Assembly (NCBI RefSeq): GCF_020149765.1
Contig: NZ_CP083808.1
Span: forward strand, 310,001-374,000
Length of the DNA: 64,000 bases
Direction: 5' to 3'
Source: Pantoea agglomerans
GTDB taxonomy: Bacteria; Pseudomonadota; Gammaproteobacteria; Enterobacterales; Enterobacteriaceae
The notes beneath the pieces are model-generated. The model did not search any database and was not told where the DNA came from. It saw only the letters and a list, made by a program, of their open reading frames with translations. Positions 7,130 through 16,762 of this stretch are shown here, one piece after another. A program made the position numbers and the translations under genes. Each line of letters opens with the position of its first letter. Position 1 is the stretch's first letter.

Positions 7130-8029
7130 TCAGTAAACGATCCCCGGCGGATTAACCGCTGAGGCTTTAATCGCCTCGTTCTGCTCGCCCCAGCGGTTAA
7201 GCACCTGCTGATACTGCCCGCCCGCGATAGTGCTGTTCACCGCCGTCTGTAGCGCTTCCGCCAGTCCGTTGCCCTTTCTGGTCGTCACCGCCACCCAGGA
7301 GCGCACCGGGCCGTAGCCAACAATCTTTGTATCGCCGCGCGACGCCACCTTCCAGGCCGCCATCGACTCCGGGCCAAACAGCGCATCGGCGCGTCCCGAA
7401 AGCAGCGTCAGCGTTGCCGCCGCCTCGTCGGTAAGGTAAACCGGCATCACCGGCTTTAACCCTCTGGCGCGGTTCTGTGCGTCCCAGCCCAGCAGAATGC
7501 GCTCCTGATTGGTGCCGGAACTGACGATAATACGCAGCCCCGCAATATCTTCCGCTTTGTTGATGTGGGTAATGGGGCTGTTTGCCTTCACCAGAAATGC
7601 ATGGCCGTCGGCGCGGTAGGTGGCGAAGTCGAATTTCTTCTTCCGCTCCTCCGTCACCGCGATATTGAACATCGCCACGTCATAGCGCCCGGCGGCGACG
7701 CCGAGCGGCCAGTCTTCCCACGAGGCGGGCACCAGATGCAGCTTCAGCCCCAGGCTGTCCGCCAGCAGCCGCGCAAAATCGGCGTCGCTGCCGATACGCG
7801 TTTTATTGTCGGAGGCTAGCAGCCCCAGCGGCGGCGAATGGGTATTGGCGGTTGCCACGGTCAGATAGCCCGGCTCGACAAAGCGGAAGCCGGGCGGGAT
7901 CTTGCCGATCGCCTGCGGACTGGCCGGCGCCGCTATCGGCGTCTCATTCTGCGTTACGTCGAGGCTTGCCGCCAGCGCGGGCGAGAGCGCGCCGAGCAGC
8001 AGCGCGGAGAGTAAAGGTATTTTCATCAT
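7130..8029 (-). CDS. amino-acid-type ABC substrate-binding protein (module A, second copy)
   Basis: This 299-aa periplasmic binding protein of the polar amino acid family (SBP_bac_3) has a Sec signal peptide cleaved after ALA. I chose the ATG at 8029 because AGGAAAG lies just upstream and the longer frame adds 15 unlikely residues; an ATG at 8026 is equally possible. It ends with a lobe typical of FliY/YxeM-type proteins (NRWGEQNEAI). It is paralogous to the binding protein at 10277-11218, sharing SLGLKL, SWEDWPLGVA and SGTNQE segments. It is the last gene of the module A operon, eight bases after the ATPase stop. Confidence 0.9.
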   Translation of the reverse strand: MMKIPLLSALLLGALSPALAASLDVTQNETPIAAPASPQAIGKIPPGFRFVEPGYLTVATANTHSPPLGLLASDNKTRIGSDADFARLLADSLGLKLHLVPASWEDWPLGVAAGRYDVAMFNIAVTEERKKKFDFATYRADGHAFLVKANSPITHINKAEDIAGLRIIVSSGTNQERILLGWDAQNRARGLKPVMPVYLTDEAAATLTLLSGRADALFGPESMAAWKVASRGDTKIVGYGPVRSWVAVTTRKGNGLAEALQTAVNSTIAGGQYQQVLNRWGEQNEAIKASAVNPPGIVY

Positions 8030-8036
8030 CGCTTTC

Positions 8037-8831
8037 CTACAGCACGCGTGCGAGGAAGCGGCGCGTGCGCTCATGGCGCGGATTACTCAGCACCTGAGTC
8101 GCGCTGCCCTGCTCGACAATTTTGCCATCCACCATAAACACCACGTTATCCGCCACTTCGCGCGCAAAGCCGATCTCGTGCGTGACCACCACCAGCGTGG
8201 TGCCCGAGCGGGCCAGTTTCTTGATAACGTCGAGCACTTCGCCCACCAGCTCGGGATCGAGCGCCGAGGTGGGCTCGTCAAACAGCATCACGCGCGGGTT
8301 CAGCATCAGCGCGCGCGCAATGGCGATGCGCTGCTGCTGGCCGCCGGATAAATGGCGCGGCCAGGCGTCAGCCTTATGGCGCAGCCCAACGCTATCCAGC
8401 AGCTCCCCGGCCCGCGCCACGGCGTCGCGCTTAGAGAGCTGGCGGTGCGCAATCGGCGCCTCAATCAGGTTCTCCAGCACGGTGAGATGGGGAAAGAGAT
8501 TAAAGTTCTGGAACACGTAGCCGACGTTAACGCGCTGGCGCAAAATCGCCTTCTCTTTTAGTTCATAAAGCCTGTCGCCGCGCCGCTGGTAGCCAATATA
8601 GTCGCCGTCGATCTGAATAAATCCTTCATCGACACGCTCCAGATGATTAAGCGTGCGCAGCAGGGTCGACTTGCCGGAGCCGGACGGCCCGACGATCACC
8701 GTTACCGAGCCTGGATCCAGCGCCAGCGACACATTATCCAGCGCCTTGTGGCGGCCGTAGCTTTTGCTGACGCCGGTAATAGTGATGGCGCCGGTCGCCT
8801 GCGCCTGACGGTAATCAATGGCTTCGGACAT
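8037..8831 (-). CDS. amino-acid-type ABC transporter ATPase (module A, YxeO-like)
   Basis: This 264-aa ATPase carries Walker [10 protein letters not shown] at residues 48-56, an LSGGQQQR signature at 161-168, Walker B VMLFDEP at 181-187 and the VTHEIG H-loop near 216. This is the GlnQ/HisP/YxeO class energising polar amino acid importers. The start at 8831 is preceded by AAGGAG; an ATG at 8855 lacks such a site. The gene overlaps the permease gene by 17 bases and is followed closely by a binding-protein gene, indicating one transport unit. Confidence 0.92.
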   Translation of the reverse strand: MSEAIDYRQAQATGAITITGVSKSYGRHKALDNVSLALDPGSVTVIVGPSGSGKSTLLRTLNHLERVDEGFIQIDGDYIGYQRRGDRLYELKEKAILRQRVNVGYVFQNFNLFPHLTVLENLIEAPIAHRQLSKRDAVARAGELLDSVGLRHKADAWPRHLSGGQQQRIAIARALMLNPRVMLFDEPTSALDPELVGEVLDVIKKLARSGTTLVVVTHEIGFAREVADNVVFMVDGKIVEQGSATQVLSNPRHERTRRFLARVL

Positions 8832-9744
8832 GGCTAATCTCCTTATGTGCAGCAACAGGGTTTAAACGGCTGCGCCACTGGCGCCAGCGTGAAGGTTGGG
8901 GATCGCGGGTGACGCTGCGCGCCAGCCAGCGTTCGACGCCGTGCTGGATCGCCGACAGCACCGTGGTGATGATCAGATACCAGGCCGCGCCCACCATCAG
9001 CAGCGGAATCACCTCCTGGTTGCGGTTGTAGATCATCTGGATGGTGTAAAAAAGCTCCGGCATCGCCAGGACGTAAACCATCGCCGTGCCCTTCGCGAGG
9101 CTGATAATCTCGTTAAAGGCGGTGGGAATAATGGCGCGCAGCGCCTGCGGCAGAATAATGCGGAAAGTGCGGCGCGTCGCAGAGAGGCCGAGCGCCGAGG
9201 CCGCCTCCATCTGCCCGTGATCGACGCCGAGAAAGCCGCCGCGAATAATCTCCGCGCTGTAGGCCGCCTGCACCAGCGTCAGCCCGATAACCGCCGCCGG
9301 AAACTGCCCCAGCACGTTAATGGTCTGGAAATGGCCCCAGGCGAGGGCGGTAAAGGGCACGCCAAACGAGAGCGTGTCGTAGAGATAGGAGAAGTTATAG
9401 AGAATGATCAGCACCACAATCAGCGGCAGCGAGCGGAACAGCCAGATATAACCCCAGGCGAGACTGCTGAGCAGCCACGACGACGAGAGGCGCGCCAGCG
9501 CCAGCAGGCCGCCAAAAATCAGGCTGAAAATGGTGCCGAGCAGCGTCAGCAGCAGCGTCTGCCCCAGACCGTGCAGGATCACCGGATCGAAAAACCAGCG
9601 GGCGAACACGCCCCACTCCCAGCGCGGGTTCAGCGCCACCGACTCCACGACGCCAGCCAGAATAAACAGGGCGACGATCGCCCCGAACGTGCGGGCCGGA
9701 TAGCGCGCCGGCACCACTTTTAACTGCTGATGTTCCCTGTTCAT
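8815..9744 (-). CDS. amino-acid-type ABC transporter permease (module A, YxeN-like)
   Basis: This 309-aa inner-membrane permease of the HisM/GlnP class has a hydrophobic segment near residues 20-40, then the core transmembrane bundle starting near 60. The EAA-type motif ([20 protein letters not shown]) contacts the ATPase. Its length is somewhat above the usual 220-250 aa because of an N-terminal extra segment, as in other sulfur amino acid permeases of this class. GAGGAGAG precedes the ATG. It sits between the acetyltransferase and ATPase genes in the same orientation. Confidence 0.92.
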   Translation of the reverse strand: MNREHQQLKVVPARYPARTFGAIVALFILAGVVESVALNPRWEWGVFARWFFDPVILHGLGQTLLLTLLGTIFSLIFGGLLALARLSSSWLLSSLAWGYIWLFRSLPLIVVLIILYNFSYLYDTLSFGVPFTALAWGHFQTINVLGQFPAAVIGLTLVQAAYSAEIIRGGFLGVDHGQMEAASALGLSATRRTFRIILPQALRAIIPTAFNEIISLAKGTAMVYVLAMPELFYTIQMIYNRNQEVIPLLMVGAAWYLIITTVLSAIQHGVERWLARSVTRDPQPSRWRQWRSRLNPVAAHKEISHVRSH

Positions 9745-9753
9745 ATTCTCTCC

Positions 9754-10266
9754 TCAACTCGCCTGAGCGACGCTGTTGACGTCGATAACCTTGGTAAATC
9801 GCAGACGACCGTCATAGGGCGGCTGCCCGTAACGCTCCAGGTCGCCGCTGAGGTCAAACTGCGGCTGATAGCCGAAGCTGCTGTAGAGACGCACCGCCTC
9901 CGGCTGGCGAAAGCCGGTGGTGAGGTAGAGCCGCCGGTAGCCGGCGCGCCGCGCGCGCCGCTCAAGCTCTTGCACCACCAGCAGCGCCAGCCCCTGACGC
10001 CGCAGATCGCCGCGCGTCCAGATGCGCTTCAGCTCGGCGGTCTCCGCATCAAACGGCTTGTAGGCGCCCATTGCGATAATCTCGCCGTCGCGCTCCAGCA
10101 CGATAAACAGGCCGCGCGGCGGCAGATACCATTCGGTTTTTTCGACCTCCTGGTTATGGCGAAAAAAGTCGCCGTAGCGCGATTCGTAAAAGGCGAAAAG
10201 CCCCGTCAGGATCGGCTGCAGCTCAGGCGCCTCCGGCGAGACGTCGCGGAAAGATTGCTGGCTCAT
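9754..10266 (-). CDS. GNAT N-acetyltransferase (YxeL-like)
   Basis: This 170-aa GNAT-fold enzyme has an acetyl-CoA-binding motif A at RGDLRRQGLALLVV, followed by the beta-strand/helix LYLTTGFRQPEAVRLYSSFGY typical of the family. It lies nine bases upstream of the permease gene and ten downstream of a binding-protein gene. In the B. subtilis yxe pathway the acetyltransferase YxeL N-acetylates S-(2-succino)cysteine before oxidative cleavage. The same job on an S-modified cysteine is inferred here from gene content, not proven by residues. Confidence 0.87.
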   Translation of the reverse strand: MSQQSFRDVSPEAPELQPILTGLFAFYESRYGDFFRHNQEVEKTEWYLPPRGLFIVLERDGEIIAMGAYKPFDAETAELKRIWTRGDLRRQGLALLVVQELERRARRAGYRRLYLTTGFRQPEAVRLYSSFGYQPQFDLSGDLERYGQPPYDGRLRFTKVIDVNSVAQAS

Positions 10267-10276
10267 GGTTCACCTC

Positions 10277-11218
10277 TCAGTCGCCCAGGCCCGGCGGGTT
10301 GATTTCGGAACGGTCGATCCTCTCCACGCCTTCGCCCCAGCGGTTAAGCACCTTGAGGTAGTCGCCGTTCTGAATCACGCCGTTGAGCGCGGTATTGATC
10401 GGCTCGGCCAGACCGCTGCCCTTTTTCACCGTCACCGCGATGTGCGCCACTTTTGGCCAGCCGCCGTCGAAGCTGCCTACCAGGCGGGTTTTGCCGGTCA
10501 GCGCCGCTTTCCACGCGCCAATAACGTTCGGCCCGAAGTAGGCGTCGGCGCGGCCCGACTGCAGGGCCAGCGTCTGGGTGGCGTCGTCTTTGGTGTAGAT
10601 CGGCGTGAACGGCTTAAGCCCCTTCGCCTGATTGGCTTTATCCCAGGCGAGCAGCACCGCCTCCTGGTTGGTGCCGGAGCCAACGATAATGCGCAGCCCG
10701 GCTATATCTTCCGGCTTGTCGATCGCGCTGATCTTGCTGTCGGCCTTGACGTAGAAGCCGAGCGTATCGCGGCGGTAAGTGGCGAAATCGAACTTCTCTT
10801 TACGCTCTCTGGTAACGGTGACGTTGGAGATAGCCGCGTCGTACTTGCCCGAGGCCACGCCGAGCGGCCAGTCTTCCCACGAGGTGGGCACCACGTTGAG
10901 CTTCAGGCCGAGGCTATCGGCCACCAGCCGGGCAATATCGACCTCGCTGCCGAGCAGCGTTTTGTTGTCGTCGGAGAAGACCGTCAGCGGCGGCGAGTTC
11001 TGCGCGGCAACCGCCACGGTAAAGGCACCCGGCACCACAAAATGATGGCCTGCCGGCAGCTGCGCCACCGCCTGGTCGTTCTTCGCGGTATTAATCGGCG
11101 TTTTATTGGCTTCGAGACTGACGCGCTGGCCGTTGTAATCTACGCTGGTGCCGTCGGCGTAAGCCGTGCTGGCGCTAGCCAGCAGCAGCAGAGCGATAAG
11201 GGTTTTCTTGTTCTGCAT
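10277..11218 (-). CDS. amino-acid-type ABC substrate-binding protein (module A, YxeM-like)
   Basis: This 313-aa SBP_bac_3 protein has a clear Sec signal peptide cleaved after AYA (residues 18-20). Lobe-defining segments (SLGLKLNV, SWEDWPLGVASGKYD, SGTNQE, GRADAYFGP) are shared with its paralogue at 7130-8029. Two binding proteins using one permease/ATPase suggest broadened substrate range. It lies directly between the monooxygenase and acetyltransferase genes (13- and 10-bp gaps). The likely ligand is a sulfur-containing or acylated amino acid, inferred from the neighbouring enzymes. Confidence 0.91.
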   Translation of the reverse strand: MQNKKTLIALLLLASASTAYADGTSVDYNGQRVSLEANKTPINTAKNDQAVAQLPAGHHFVVPGAFTVAVAAQNSPPLTVFSDDNKTLLGSEVDIARLVADSLGLKLNVVPTSWEDWPLGVASGKYDAAISNVTVTRERKEKFDFATYRRDTLGFYVKADSKISAIDKPEDIAGLRIIVGSGTNQEAVLLAWDKANQAKGLKPFTPIYTKDDATQTLALQSGRADAYFGPNVIGAWKAALTGKTRLVGSFDGGWPKVAHIAVTVKKGSGLAEPINTALNGVIQNGDYLKVLNRWGEGVERIDRSEINPPGLGD

Positions 11219-11231
11219 AGCGAAAGTGCTC

Positions 11232-12545
11232 TTATTGTTGTGAGAACTGATTAGCCGGTTCCTTCAGGCCAAGGCTGGCGCGCAGGGTGGTGCCGGGATA
11301 GTCGCGTCGCGTCAGGCCGCGCGCCTGCAGCACCGGCACCACGCGATCGACGAAGCGCTCGAAGGTGTCAGGCGTGCCGCCCTGAATAATGAAGCCGTCG
11401 GTGGCAAAGTTTTCGAACCACTGCTGCAGGCCGTCCGCCACCTGTTCCGGCGTGCCGTGAAACAACGGACGCGGCGTGGCGGCCTCCAGCGCGGCCTGGC
11501 GCAGCGTATGGCCGTGCTCGCGCGCCTTGCGTTTGATTTCGTCGGTGGTGCTGCGGAAGCTGTTCTGGCCGATATCGCCCAGCGCCGGGAAAGGCGCGTC
11601 CAGCGGATACTGCGAGAAGTCGTGGTGATCGAAGAAGCGTCCCAGGTAGTTAAGCGCGTCCTGGATCGACACCAGCGCCGCGGTGGTCTGGTACTGCTGC
11701 TCGACATCCTCGGCGCTGTCGCCGACGATGACGCTGACGCCCTGGAAAATATGCAGATCTTCCGGCCGGCGGCCGTTTTCTTCCAGCTGGCGCTTCACGT
11801 CGCGGTAGAACGCCTGCGCCTCTTCCAGCGTCGCCTGATGCGTGAAAATCGCGTCGGCATGGCGCGCCGCCAGCTTCTTGCCATCCTCAGAGGCACCCGC
11901 CTGGAAGAGGATGGGACGGCCCTGCGGCGTGCGCTCAATATTCAGCGGCCCGGCTACCTGGAAGAAATCGCCATGGTGGTCGATAGCGTGCAGCTTGCTG
12001 GGTTCGAAAAATTTGCCGCTCGCCTTATCGCGCACAAAGGCATCCTCTTCCCACGAATCCCACAGCCCTTTCACCACGGTGAGATACTCGTCGGCGATGC
12101 GGTAGCGCAGCGCATGTTCCGGGTGCTGCTTGCGGGAGAAGTTTTTCGCCGAGCCTTCCAGCGGCGAGGTCACCACGTTCCAGCCCGCGCGGCCGCCGCT
12201 CAGGTGATCGAGGCTGGCAAACTGGCGCGCGGTGATAAAGGGCTCGCTGTAGGAGGTAGATACCGTGCCCACCAGCCCGAGATGCTCGGTGACGCCCGCC
12301 AGCGCCGACAGCAGCGTCAGCGGCTCGAAGCGATTGAGAAAGTGGGGAATCGATTTTTCATTGATATAGAGGCCGTCGGCGACAAACAGGAAATCGAGTT
12401 TGCCCTCTTCCGCTTTGCGCGCGATACGTTTTGCATAGTCGAAGCTGATGCTGGCGTCCGCCTGCGCGGCGGGATGACGCCATGCGGACATATTGCCGGA
12501 TGCGCCATGCAGCATGGTGCCCAGTCGAAGCTCTCTCGTCGTCAT
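11232..12545 (-). CDS. LLM-class FMN-dependent monooxygenase, NtaA/SnaA/DszA family (YxeK-like)
   Basis: This 437-aa luciferase-like flavin monooxygenase of the NtaA/SnaA/DszA branch is recognised by [14 protein letters not shown] and by its length (~440 aa). These enzymes use FMNH2 and O2 to cleave C-S, C-N or sulfone bonds. YxeK of B. subtilis oxidatively splits N-acetyl-S-(2-succino)cysteine. Here it sits with an acetyltransferase, M20 deacetylase and amino acid transporter, matching that pathway. GAGAGAA precedes the ATG. A dedicated NAD(P)H:FMN reductase is needed but none is encoded nearby. Confidence 0.91.
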   Translation of the reverse strand: MTTRELRLGTMLHGASGNMSAWRHPAAQADASISFDYAKRIARKAEEGKLDFLFVADGLYINEKSIPHFLNRFEPLTLLSALAGVTEHLGLVGTVSTSYSEPFITARQFASLDHLSGGRAGWNVVTSPLEGSAKNFSRKQHPEHALRYRIADEYLTVVKGLWDSWEEDAFVRDKASGKFFEPSKLHAIDHHGDFFQVAGPLNIERTPQGRPILFQAGASEDGKKLAARHADAIFTHQATLEEAQAFYRDVKRQLEENGRRPEDLHIFQGVSVIVGDSAEDVEQQYQTTAALVSIQDALNYLGRFFDHHDFSQYPLDAPFPALGDIGQNSFRSTTDEIKRKAREHGHTLRQAALEAATPRPLFHGTPEQVADGLQQWFENFATDGFIIQGGTPDTFERFVDRVVPVLQARGLTRRDYPGTTLRASLGLKEPANQFSQQ

Positions 12546-12624
12546 GATGTTCTCTCTGTTTGGGTTGCAGCGGTGCAGCTCGCGCGGCGCATCGGGCCGC
12601 GCGAACGCCGTTCAGTTCAGGGGA

Positions 12625-13779
12625 TCAGGTCAGGATGGCGTCGCAACATCGCGCGTTGAGCCGTTGCAGCGCCTGCTGCGCCAGCTGGGCGAAGTAGCGG
12701 GCGGCGGGCGCAATCAGCGCCTCGTCGGGATTGAAAGCGGAGTGATGGAGGCCAAACGGGCTGGCGCTGCCGATACTGACGAATGCGCCAGGCAGTTTTT
12801 GCAGGTAGAAGGCGAAATCTTCGCCGCCGAGATGCAAATTGGCCGTCTGCACGCGGTACCCCGCCTGCGCGGCAATCTCGCTGGAAAAGCGCGCCCATTC
12901 AGGATCGTTCACCAGCACCGGCGGGCCGGCGTGCCAGCTCAGGGTCGCCTGCGCGCCCGCCGCCTCGGCGAAATGGCTCACCAGCGTCCGCACGCGCGCC
13001 TCCAGCCCGGCGCGCACGTCAGGATCGTGGGTGCGCGCGGTGCCGCCGAACTCGACGCTGCCGGGCAGCACGTTCCAGGTTTTGCCCGCGTCGATGCGCG
13101 TAATACTCAGCACCAGGCTGTCGAGGGTGTTGAAGCTGCGGCTGGTGAGGCTTTGCAGCCCCTGAATAATCTGGCTGGCGGCGACAATGGTATCGACGCC
13201 CGCTTCGGGATGCGCCGCATGCGCCCCTTTTCCGCTGACGCGGATAATAAATTTGTCGGCGTTGGCGTAGAACGCGCCGCCGCGCGTGGCGAACACCCCG
13301 GTCGGCAGGCCCGGCTCGTTGTGCATGCCGAAGATTGCCTGTACGCCCTCCAGCACCCCGGCGTCGATAAGCTGGCGCGCACCGGCGGCGATCTCTTCTG
13401 CCGGCTGAAACAGGATACGTACGCGGCCGTTAAGCTGCGCCTCGTACTGCTTAAGCTGCAGCGCCGCGCCCAGCATCACCGCGCTGTGGACGTCGTGGCC
13501 GCAGGCGTGCATCACGCCGGGATGACGCGAATGAAAGGGCAGCCCGCTCGCTTCATGCACCGGCAGCGCGTCGATATCGGCGCGCAGCGCAATCAGCGAT
13601 TCACCCTGGCCGATCTCCGCCACCAGCCCGGTTTTCAGCGGATAGTCCAGCAGGGCTATATCCGCCGCCTGTAGCCAGGCGCGCAGGCGCGCGGTGGTCG
13701 CCTCTTCCTGGCCGGAGAGCTCTGGCCAGGTATGCAGCTCGCGACGCCAGGCGATCAGCTGGGAATCAAATGTGCTCAT
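12625..13779 (-). CDS. M20-family amidohydrolase / N-deacetylase (YxeP-like)
   Basis: This 384-aa M20D metallo-amidohydrolase has the metal site visible at HACGHD (residues 91-96) and AEE at 127-129, plus a C-terminal GGEDFAFY segment and the dimerisation lid between. Family members remove N-acetyl or other acyl groups from amino acids. In the yxe pathway YxeP deacetylates N-acetylcysteine to release cysteine. It is encoded 79 bp upstream of the monooxygenase gene and 17 bp downstream of the MsnO8-type gene, all in one direction. It is paralogous to the M20 gene of module B. Confidence 0.92.
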   Translation of the reverse strand: MSTFDSQLIAWRRELHTWPELSGQEEATTARLRAWLQAADIALLDYPLKTGLVAEIGQGESLIALRADIDALPVHEASGLPFHSRHPGVMHACGHDVHSAVMLGAALQLKQYEAQLNGRVRILFQPAEEIAAGARQLIDAGVLEGVQAIFGMHNEPGLPTGVFATRGGAFYANADKFIIRVSGKGAHAAHPEAGVDTIVAASQIIQGLQSLTSRSFNTLDSLVLSITRIDAGKTWNVLPGSVEFGGTARTHDPDVRAGLEARVRTLVSHFAEAAGAQATLSWHAGPPVLVNDPEWARFSSEIAAQAGYRVQTANLHLGGEDFAFYLQKLPGAFVSIGSASPFGLHHSAFNPDEALIAPAARYFAQLAQQALQRLNARCCDAILT

Positions 13780-13796
13780 GGTTCTCTCCGCCAGGG

Positions 13797-14798
13797 TCAG
13801 GCTGCGACCAGATGGTGCGTCGCCAGCAACTCCAGCGAGCGGAAGCGCGCTTTCGGCTCGGCGATTGGCGTGTCGATAACAAATTCGTCGACGCCATAGT
13901 GCTGCTGCAGCGCATCCAGCTGGGCATGGACCTGCGCGGCGGTGCCTTTCAGCAGCGACGGCGTGCGCGGCTCGATAACATAGTCGGTAAAGCCGCCCTG
14001 ACGCACATAGCGTTCGGCCTGCTCAAGGCTGACGACGTTGACGCCCTGGCCGCCGTTAACCTTCACGTGGAAGTGGCGCAGGCCGTTGACCAGCAGATCC
14101 GCCTCGGCCGGGGAGTCGGCCACCACCACCTGCACCGCGACCAGCGCGCGCTGGCCGCTAAGACGATGGTAGGTGCCGAGGGTGTTCTCCATCAGCTGGC
14201 GGTCGCCGTTGAGATGGGCGGCGAATACCAGCTGCCAGCCCTGCTGCGCGGCAAGGGTGGCGCTCTCTTCGCTGGCGCCCAGCAGAAAACGATTAGCCGG
14301 ACGCGGCGGCAGCGGCGTGGCGTGCAGGGTCTCTTCATCCCCGGCGTCACGCTGCTGGGGCGCATCGAGCCACTGGCCAAGCTGCTTCAGCTGTTCGGCG
14401 AAGCTGCCCTTACCCCGCGCATCCACGCCCGCCTGCAGCGCGCGGGTCGATAGCGGCAGCCCGCCCGGCGCTTTACCCACGCCCAGGTCGATGCGGCCCG
14501 GCGCCAGCGACGCCAGCAGGTTGAAGTTTTCCGCTACTTTATAGGGGCTGTAGTGTTGCAGCATCACGCCGCCAGAGCCGACGCGAATATGCTGCGTCTG
14601 CGCAATAATCCAGGCGATGAGCACCTCTGGCGACGGACTCGCCAGCTGCGCGGTGTTGTGGTGCTCGGCCAGCCAGAAACGGTGATAGCCCCAGCGTTCC
14701 GCCTGTTGAGCCAGCTGCAAGGTGCGCTGTAGCGCGCTGCTGGCCGGCTCATCCGCGAGCACCGGCGATTTATCCAACAAACTCAGACGATATGACAT
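13797..14798 (-). CDS. LLM-class monooxygenase, MsnO8 family
   Basis: This 333-aa luciferase-like protein of the MsnO8 type is recognised by RFWLAEHHNT, RVGSGGVMLQHYSPYKVAE and DLGVGKAPGG segments. MsnO8-type genes are frequent in sulfonate and organosulfur clusters, but their individual substrates are mostly unknown. A good ribosome site (GAGGAAGGG) precedes the ATG. It is the first gene of the module A operon and is divergent from module B across about 320 bp. It probably supplies a second flavin-dependent oxidation for the same or a related substrate. Confidence 0.88.
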   Translation of the reverse strand: MSYRLSLLDKSPVLADEPASSALQRTLQLAQQAERWGYHRFWLAEHHNTAQLASPSPEVLIAWIIAQTQHIRVGSGGVMLQHYSPYKVAENFNLLASLAPGRIDLGVGKAPGGLPLSTRALQAGVDARGKGSFAEQLKQLGQWLDAPQQRDAGDEETLHATPLPPRPANRFLLGASEESATLAAQQGWQLVFAAHLNGDRQLMENTLGTYHRLSGQRALVAVQVVVADSPAEADLLVNGLRHFHVKVNGGQGVNVVSLEQAERYVRQGGFTDYVIEPRTPSLLKGTAAQVHAQLDALQQHYGVDEFVIDTPIAEPKARFRSLELLATHHLVAA

Positions 14799-15120
14799 TC
14801 ACCCTTCCTCACTAATATCCCGTTGCGACCCAGTGTGGAGCGAGGTTAATAATTCGTAAAACAACAAATATGAAAAAAGGAACGCGAAAAATGGCATAGC
14901 GGCTGTTATTTCCGCAGAGCGAGGTGGCGCTGTATTTATTAACGGCAGGCGAACAGCGAAATATTAAACGCCTCATCTTCTGGCAAGAGCGCTATTTTTA
15001 TGACGCGCCGTTATTTGTTATTTTCAGATAAGCTTTGCGCAATTCGTTGGTTCATTTGGCCTGCGCCGCGTCCGATGATGAATTCCGTCTTTTAAGGCAG
15101 TTGATAACAAAGGAATTCAC
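14799..15120. promoter_or_regulatory. divergent promoter region between modules A and B
   Basis: This 322-bp AT-rich gap separates the minus-strand module A operon from the plus-strand module B operon, so both main promoters should be here. No open reading frame is supported. Sulfur-starvation regulators (CysB, Cbl) would be expected to bind here, but their degenerate sites cannot be called confidently by eye. Confidence 0.55.
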
Positions 15121-16752
15121 ATGACGCGTTTTACTTTTTCGCCACTGCCGCGCGCGCTGGCATTTGCACTGCTTGCAGGGAGTATCCCGGTTCACGCGGC
15201 GGAGACGCCGGTGAAAGGCGGCACGCTGATCTATCTTGAGCAGCAGGCGCACACCAATCTTTACCCGCCGGCAGGCGGCTTCTATCCCAATGGCGGCATT
15301 CTGAACCAGATCACCGACAAGCTCACCTGGCAGAATCCGCAAACGCTGCAGGTCGAGCCCTGGATCGCCGAAAGCTGGAGCAGCAATGCGGATAAAACCG
15401 AATACACCTTTAAACTTCGTCCCGGCGTCACCTTCTCTGACGGCACGCCGCTCGATGCCAGCGCGGTCGCAAAAAACTTCGACACCTACGGCCTGGGTAA
15501 TAAAGCGCAGCGCCTGCCGGTTTCTGAAGTGATTAATAACTACGACCACAGCGAAGTGATCGATCCGCTGACGGTGAAGTTCTATTTTAAAAAGCCCTCG
15601 CCCGGTTTTTTACAGGGCACCGCCACCATCGGCTCTGGTCTGGTATCGCTCAGCACCCTGGCGCGTAATTTCGATCAGCTCGGCGACGCGCGGCATATTA
15701 TCGGCTCCGGCCCCTTTGTGGTCAGCGATGAAAAACTGGGCCGCGAGGTCGATCTTATCGCGCGCAAAGGCTATCAGTGGGGGCCGAAAAATGGCCAGCA
15801 GCAGGGGCCAGCCAATCTAGACGGCATCAAAATTATCGTCACGCCGGAAGACAGCGTGCGCATCGGCGCGCTGCTGGCGGGCCAGGCGGACATCATCCGC
15901 CAGGTGCAGGCCTATGACGAGAAGCAGGCAAAAGATCAGCAGTTTCCGCTTTACGCGGCGCCCACGCGCGGCGTGAACGACAGCATCAGCTTCCGTCCCG
16001 ATAACCCGCTGGTAAGCGACCTGCGCGTGCGTCAGGCGCTGCTGCACGCCACGAACGCGAAGCAGGTGGTTGATACCCTCTTCTCACCCAACTATCCGCA
16101 GGCTAAATCGGTGATCGCCACCAGCGCGGCGGGCTTTGTCGATCTCAGCGACAAACTGACCTTCAACCCGGAACAGGCGAAAAAACTGCTGGACGAGGCG
16201 GGCTGGAAAGCGGGCGCAGACGGCATCCGCGTCAGAGACGGCAAGCCGCTGGCGCTGACCATCTATGAATCCCTGCCGCAGCCGCAGAACAAAGAGGTGC
16301 TGCAGCTGATCGCCCAGCAGTGGCGTCAGGTCGGCGTAGCGCTGACGGTTAAGGCGGGCGACGCGGGCAGTAAAACCCTCGACAGCCTGGATCCGCTGAA
16401 GACGCCGCTCACCGTCTCGGAAGTGGGCCGCGCCGATCCCGACGTCATCAAGAGCCAGTTCTACCCCAGCAACCGCGACGCGCTGCTGCAAAAAGGCGGC
16501 TCCAGCGACAAAGTGCAGCGCTTCCGCGACGACAGGCTGAACACCCTGCTGCTGGCCATTTCCGCCGAGGTCGATCCGGCGAAGCGCCTGCAGCTGGCGG
16601 GCGACGCGCAGCGCTATCTGCTGGATAACGCCTACGTTATTCCCATCTTCGAAGAGCCGCAGGTGTTTGCCGGGGCGCCCTGGCTGAAAGGCGTGCGCTT
16701 TGAAGCGGTGGGTCGCCCGGCGTTCTACGGCGCCTGGCTGGAAAAACATTAA
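15121..16752 (+). CDS. dipeptide-type ABC substrate-binding protein (KPN_01854 family, module B)
   Basis: This 543-aa SBP_bac_5 protein has a Sec signal peptide ending at HAA (about residue 27), then KGGTLIYLEQQ and the family core with GSGPFVVSDE and LRVRQALLHATN. It resembles the KPN_01854 subgroup, which occurs with luciferase-like and CMD-domain enzymes just as here. It delivers substrate to the two permeases encoded next. The ribosome site AAGGA precedes the ATG. The substrate is unknown; an acylated or sulfur-containing peptide-like molecule is inferred. Confidence 0.9.
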   Translation: MTRFTFSPLPRALAFALLAGSIPVHAAETPVKGGTLIYLEQQAHTNLYPPAGGFYPNGGILNQITDKLTWQNPQTLQVEPWIAESWSSNADKTEYTFKLRPGVTFSDGTPLDASAVAKNFDTYGLGNKAQRLPVSEVINNYDHSEVIDPLTVKFYFKKPSPGFLQGTATIGSGLVSLSTLARNFDQLGDARHIIGSGPFVVSDEKLGREVDLIARKGYQWGPKNGQQQGPANLDGIKIIVTPEDSVRIGALLAGQADIIRQVQAYDEKQAKDQQFPLYAAPTRGVNDSISFRPDNPLVSDLRVRQALLHATNAKQVVDTLFSPNYPQAKSVIATSAAGFVDLSDKLTFNPEQAKKLLDEAGWKAGADGIRVRDGKPLALTIYESLPQPQNKEVLQLIAQQWRQVGVALTVKAGDAGSKTLDSLDPLKTPLTVSEVGRADPDVIKSQFYPSNRDALLQKGGSSDKVQRFRDDRLNTLLLAISAEVDPAKRLQLAGDAQRYLLDNAYVIPIFEEPQVFAGAPWLKGVRFEAVGRPAFYGAWLEKH

Positions 16753-16762
16753 GGCGGGCTAA

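Noticed and set aside
8896..12659. several long plus-strand frames (8896-9723, 10265-11254, 11457-12659)
   Set aside because: Shadows of well-supported minus-strand permease, binding-protein and monooxygenase genes; composition dominated by Arg, Gln and Ala.
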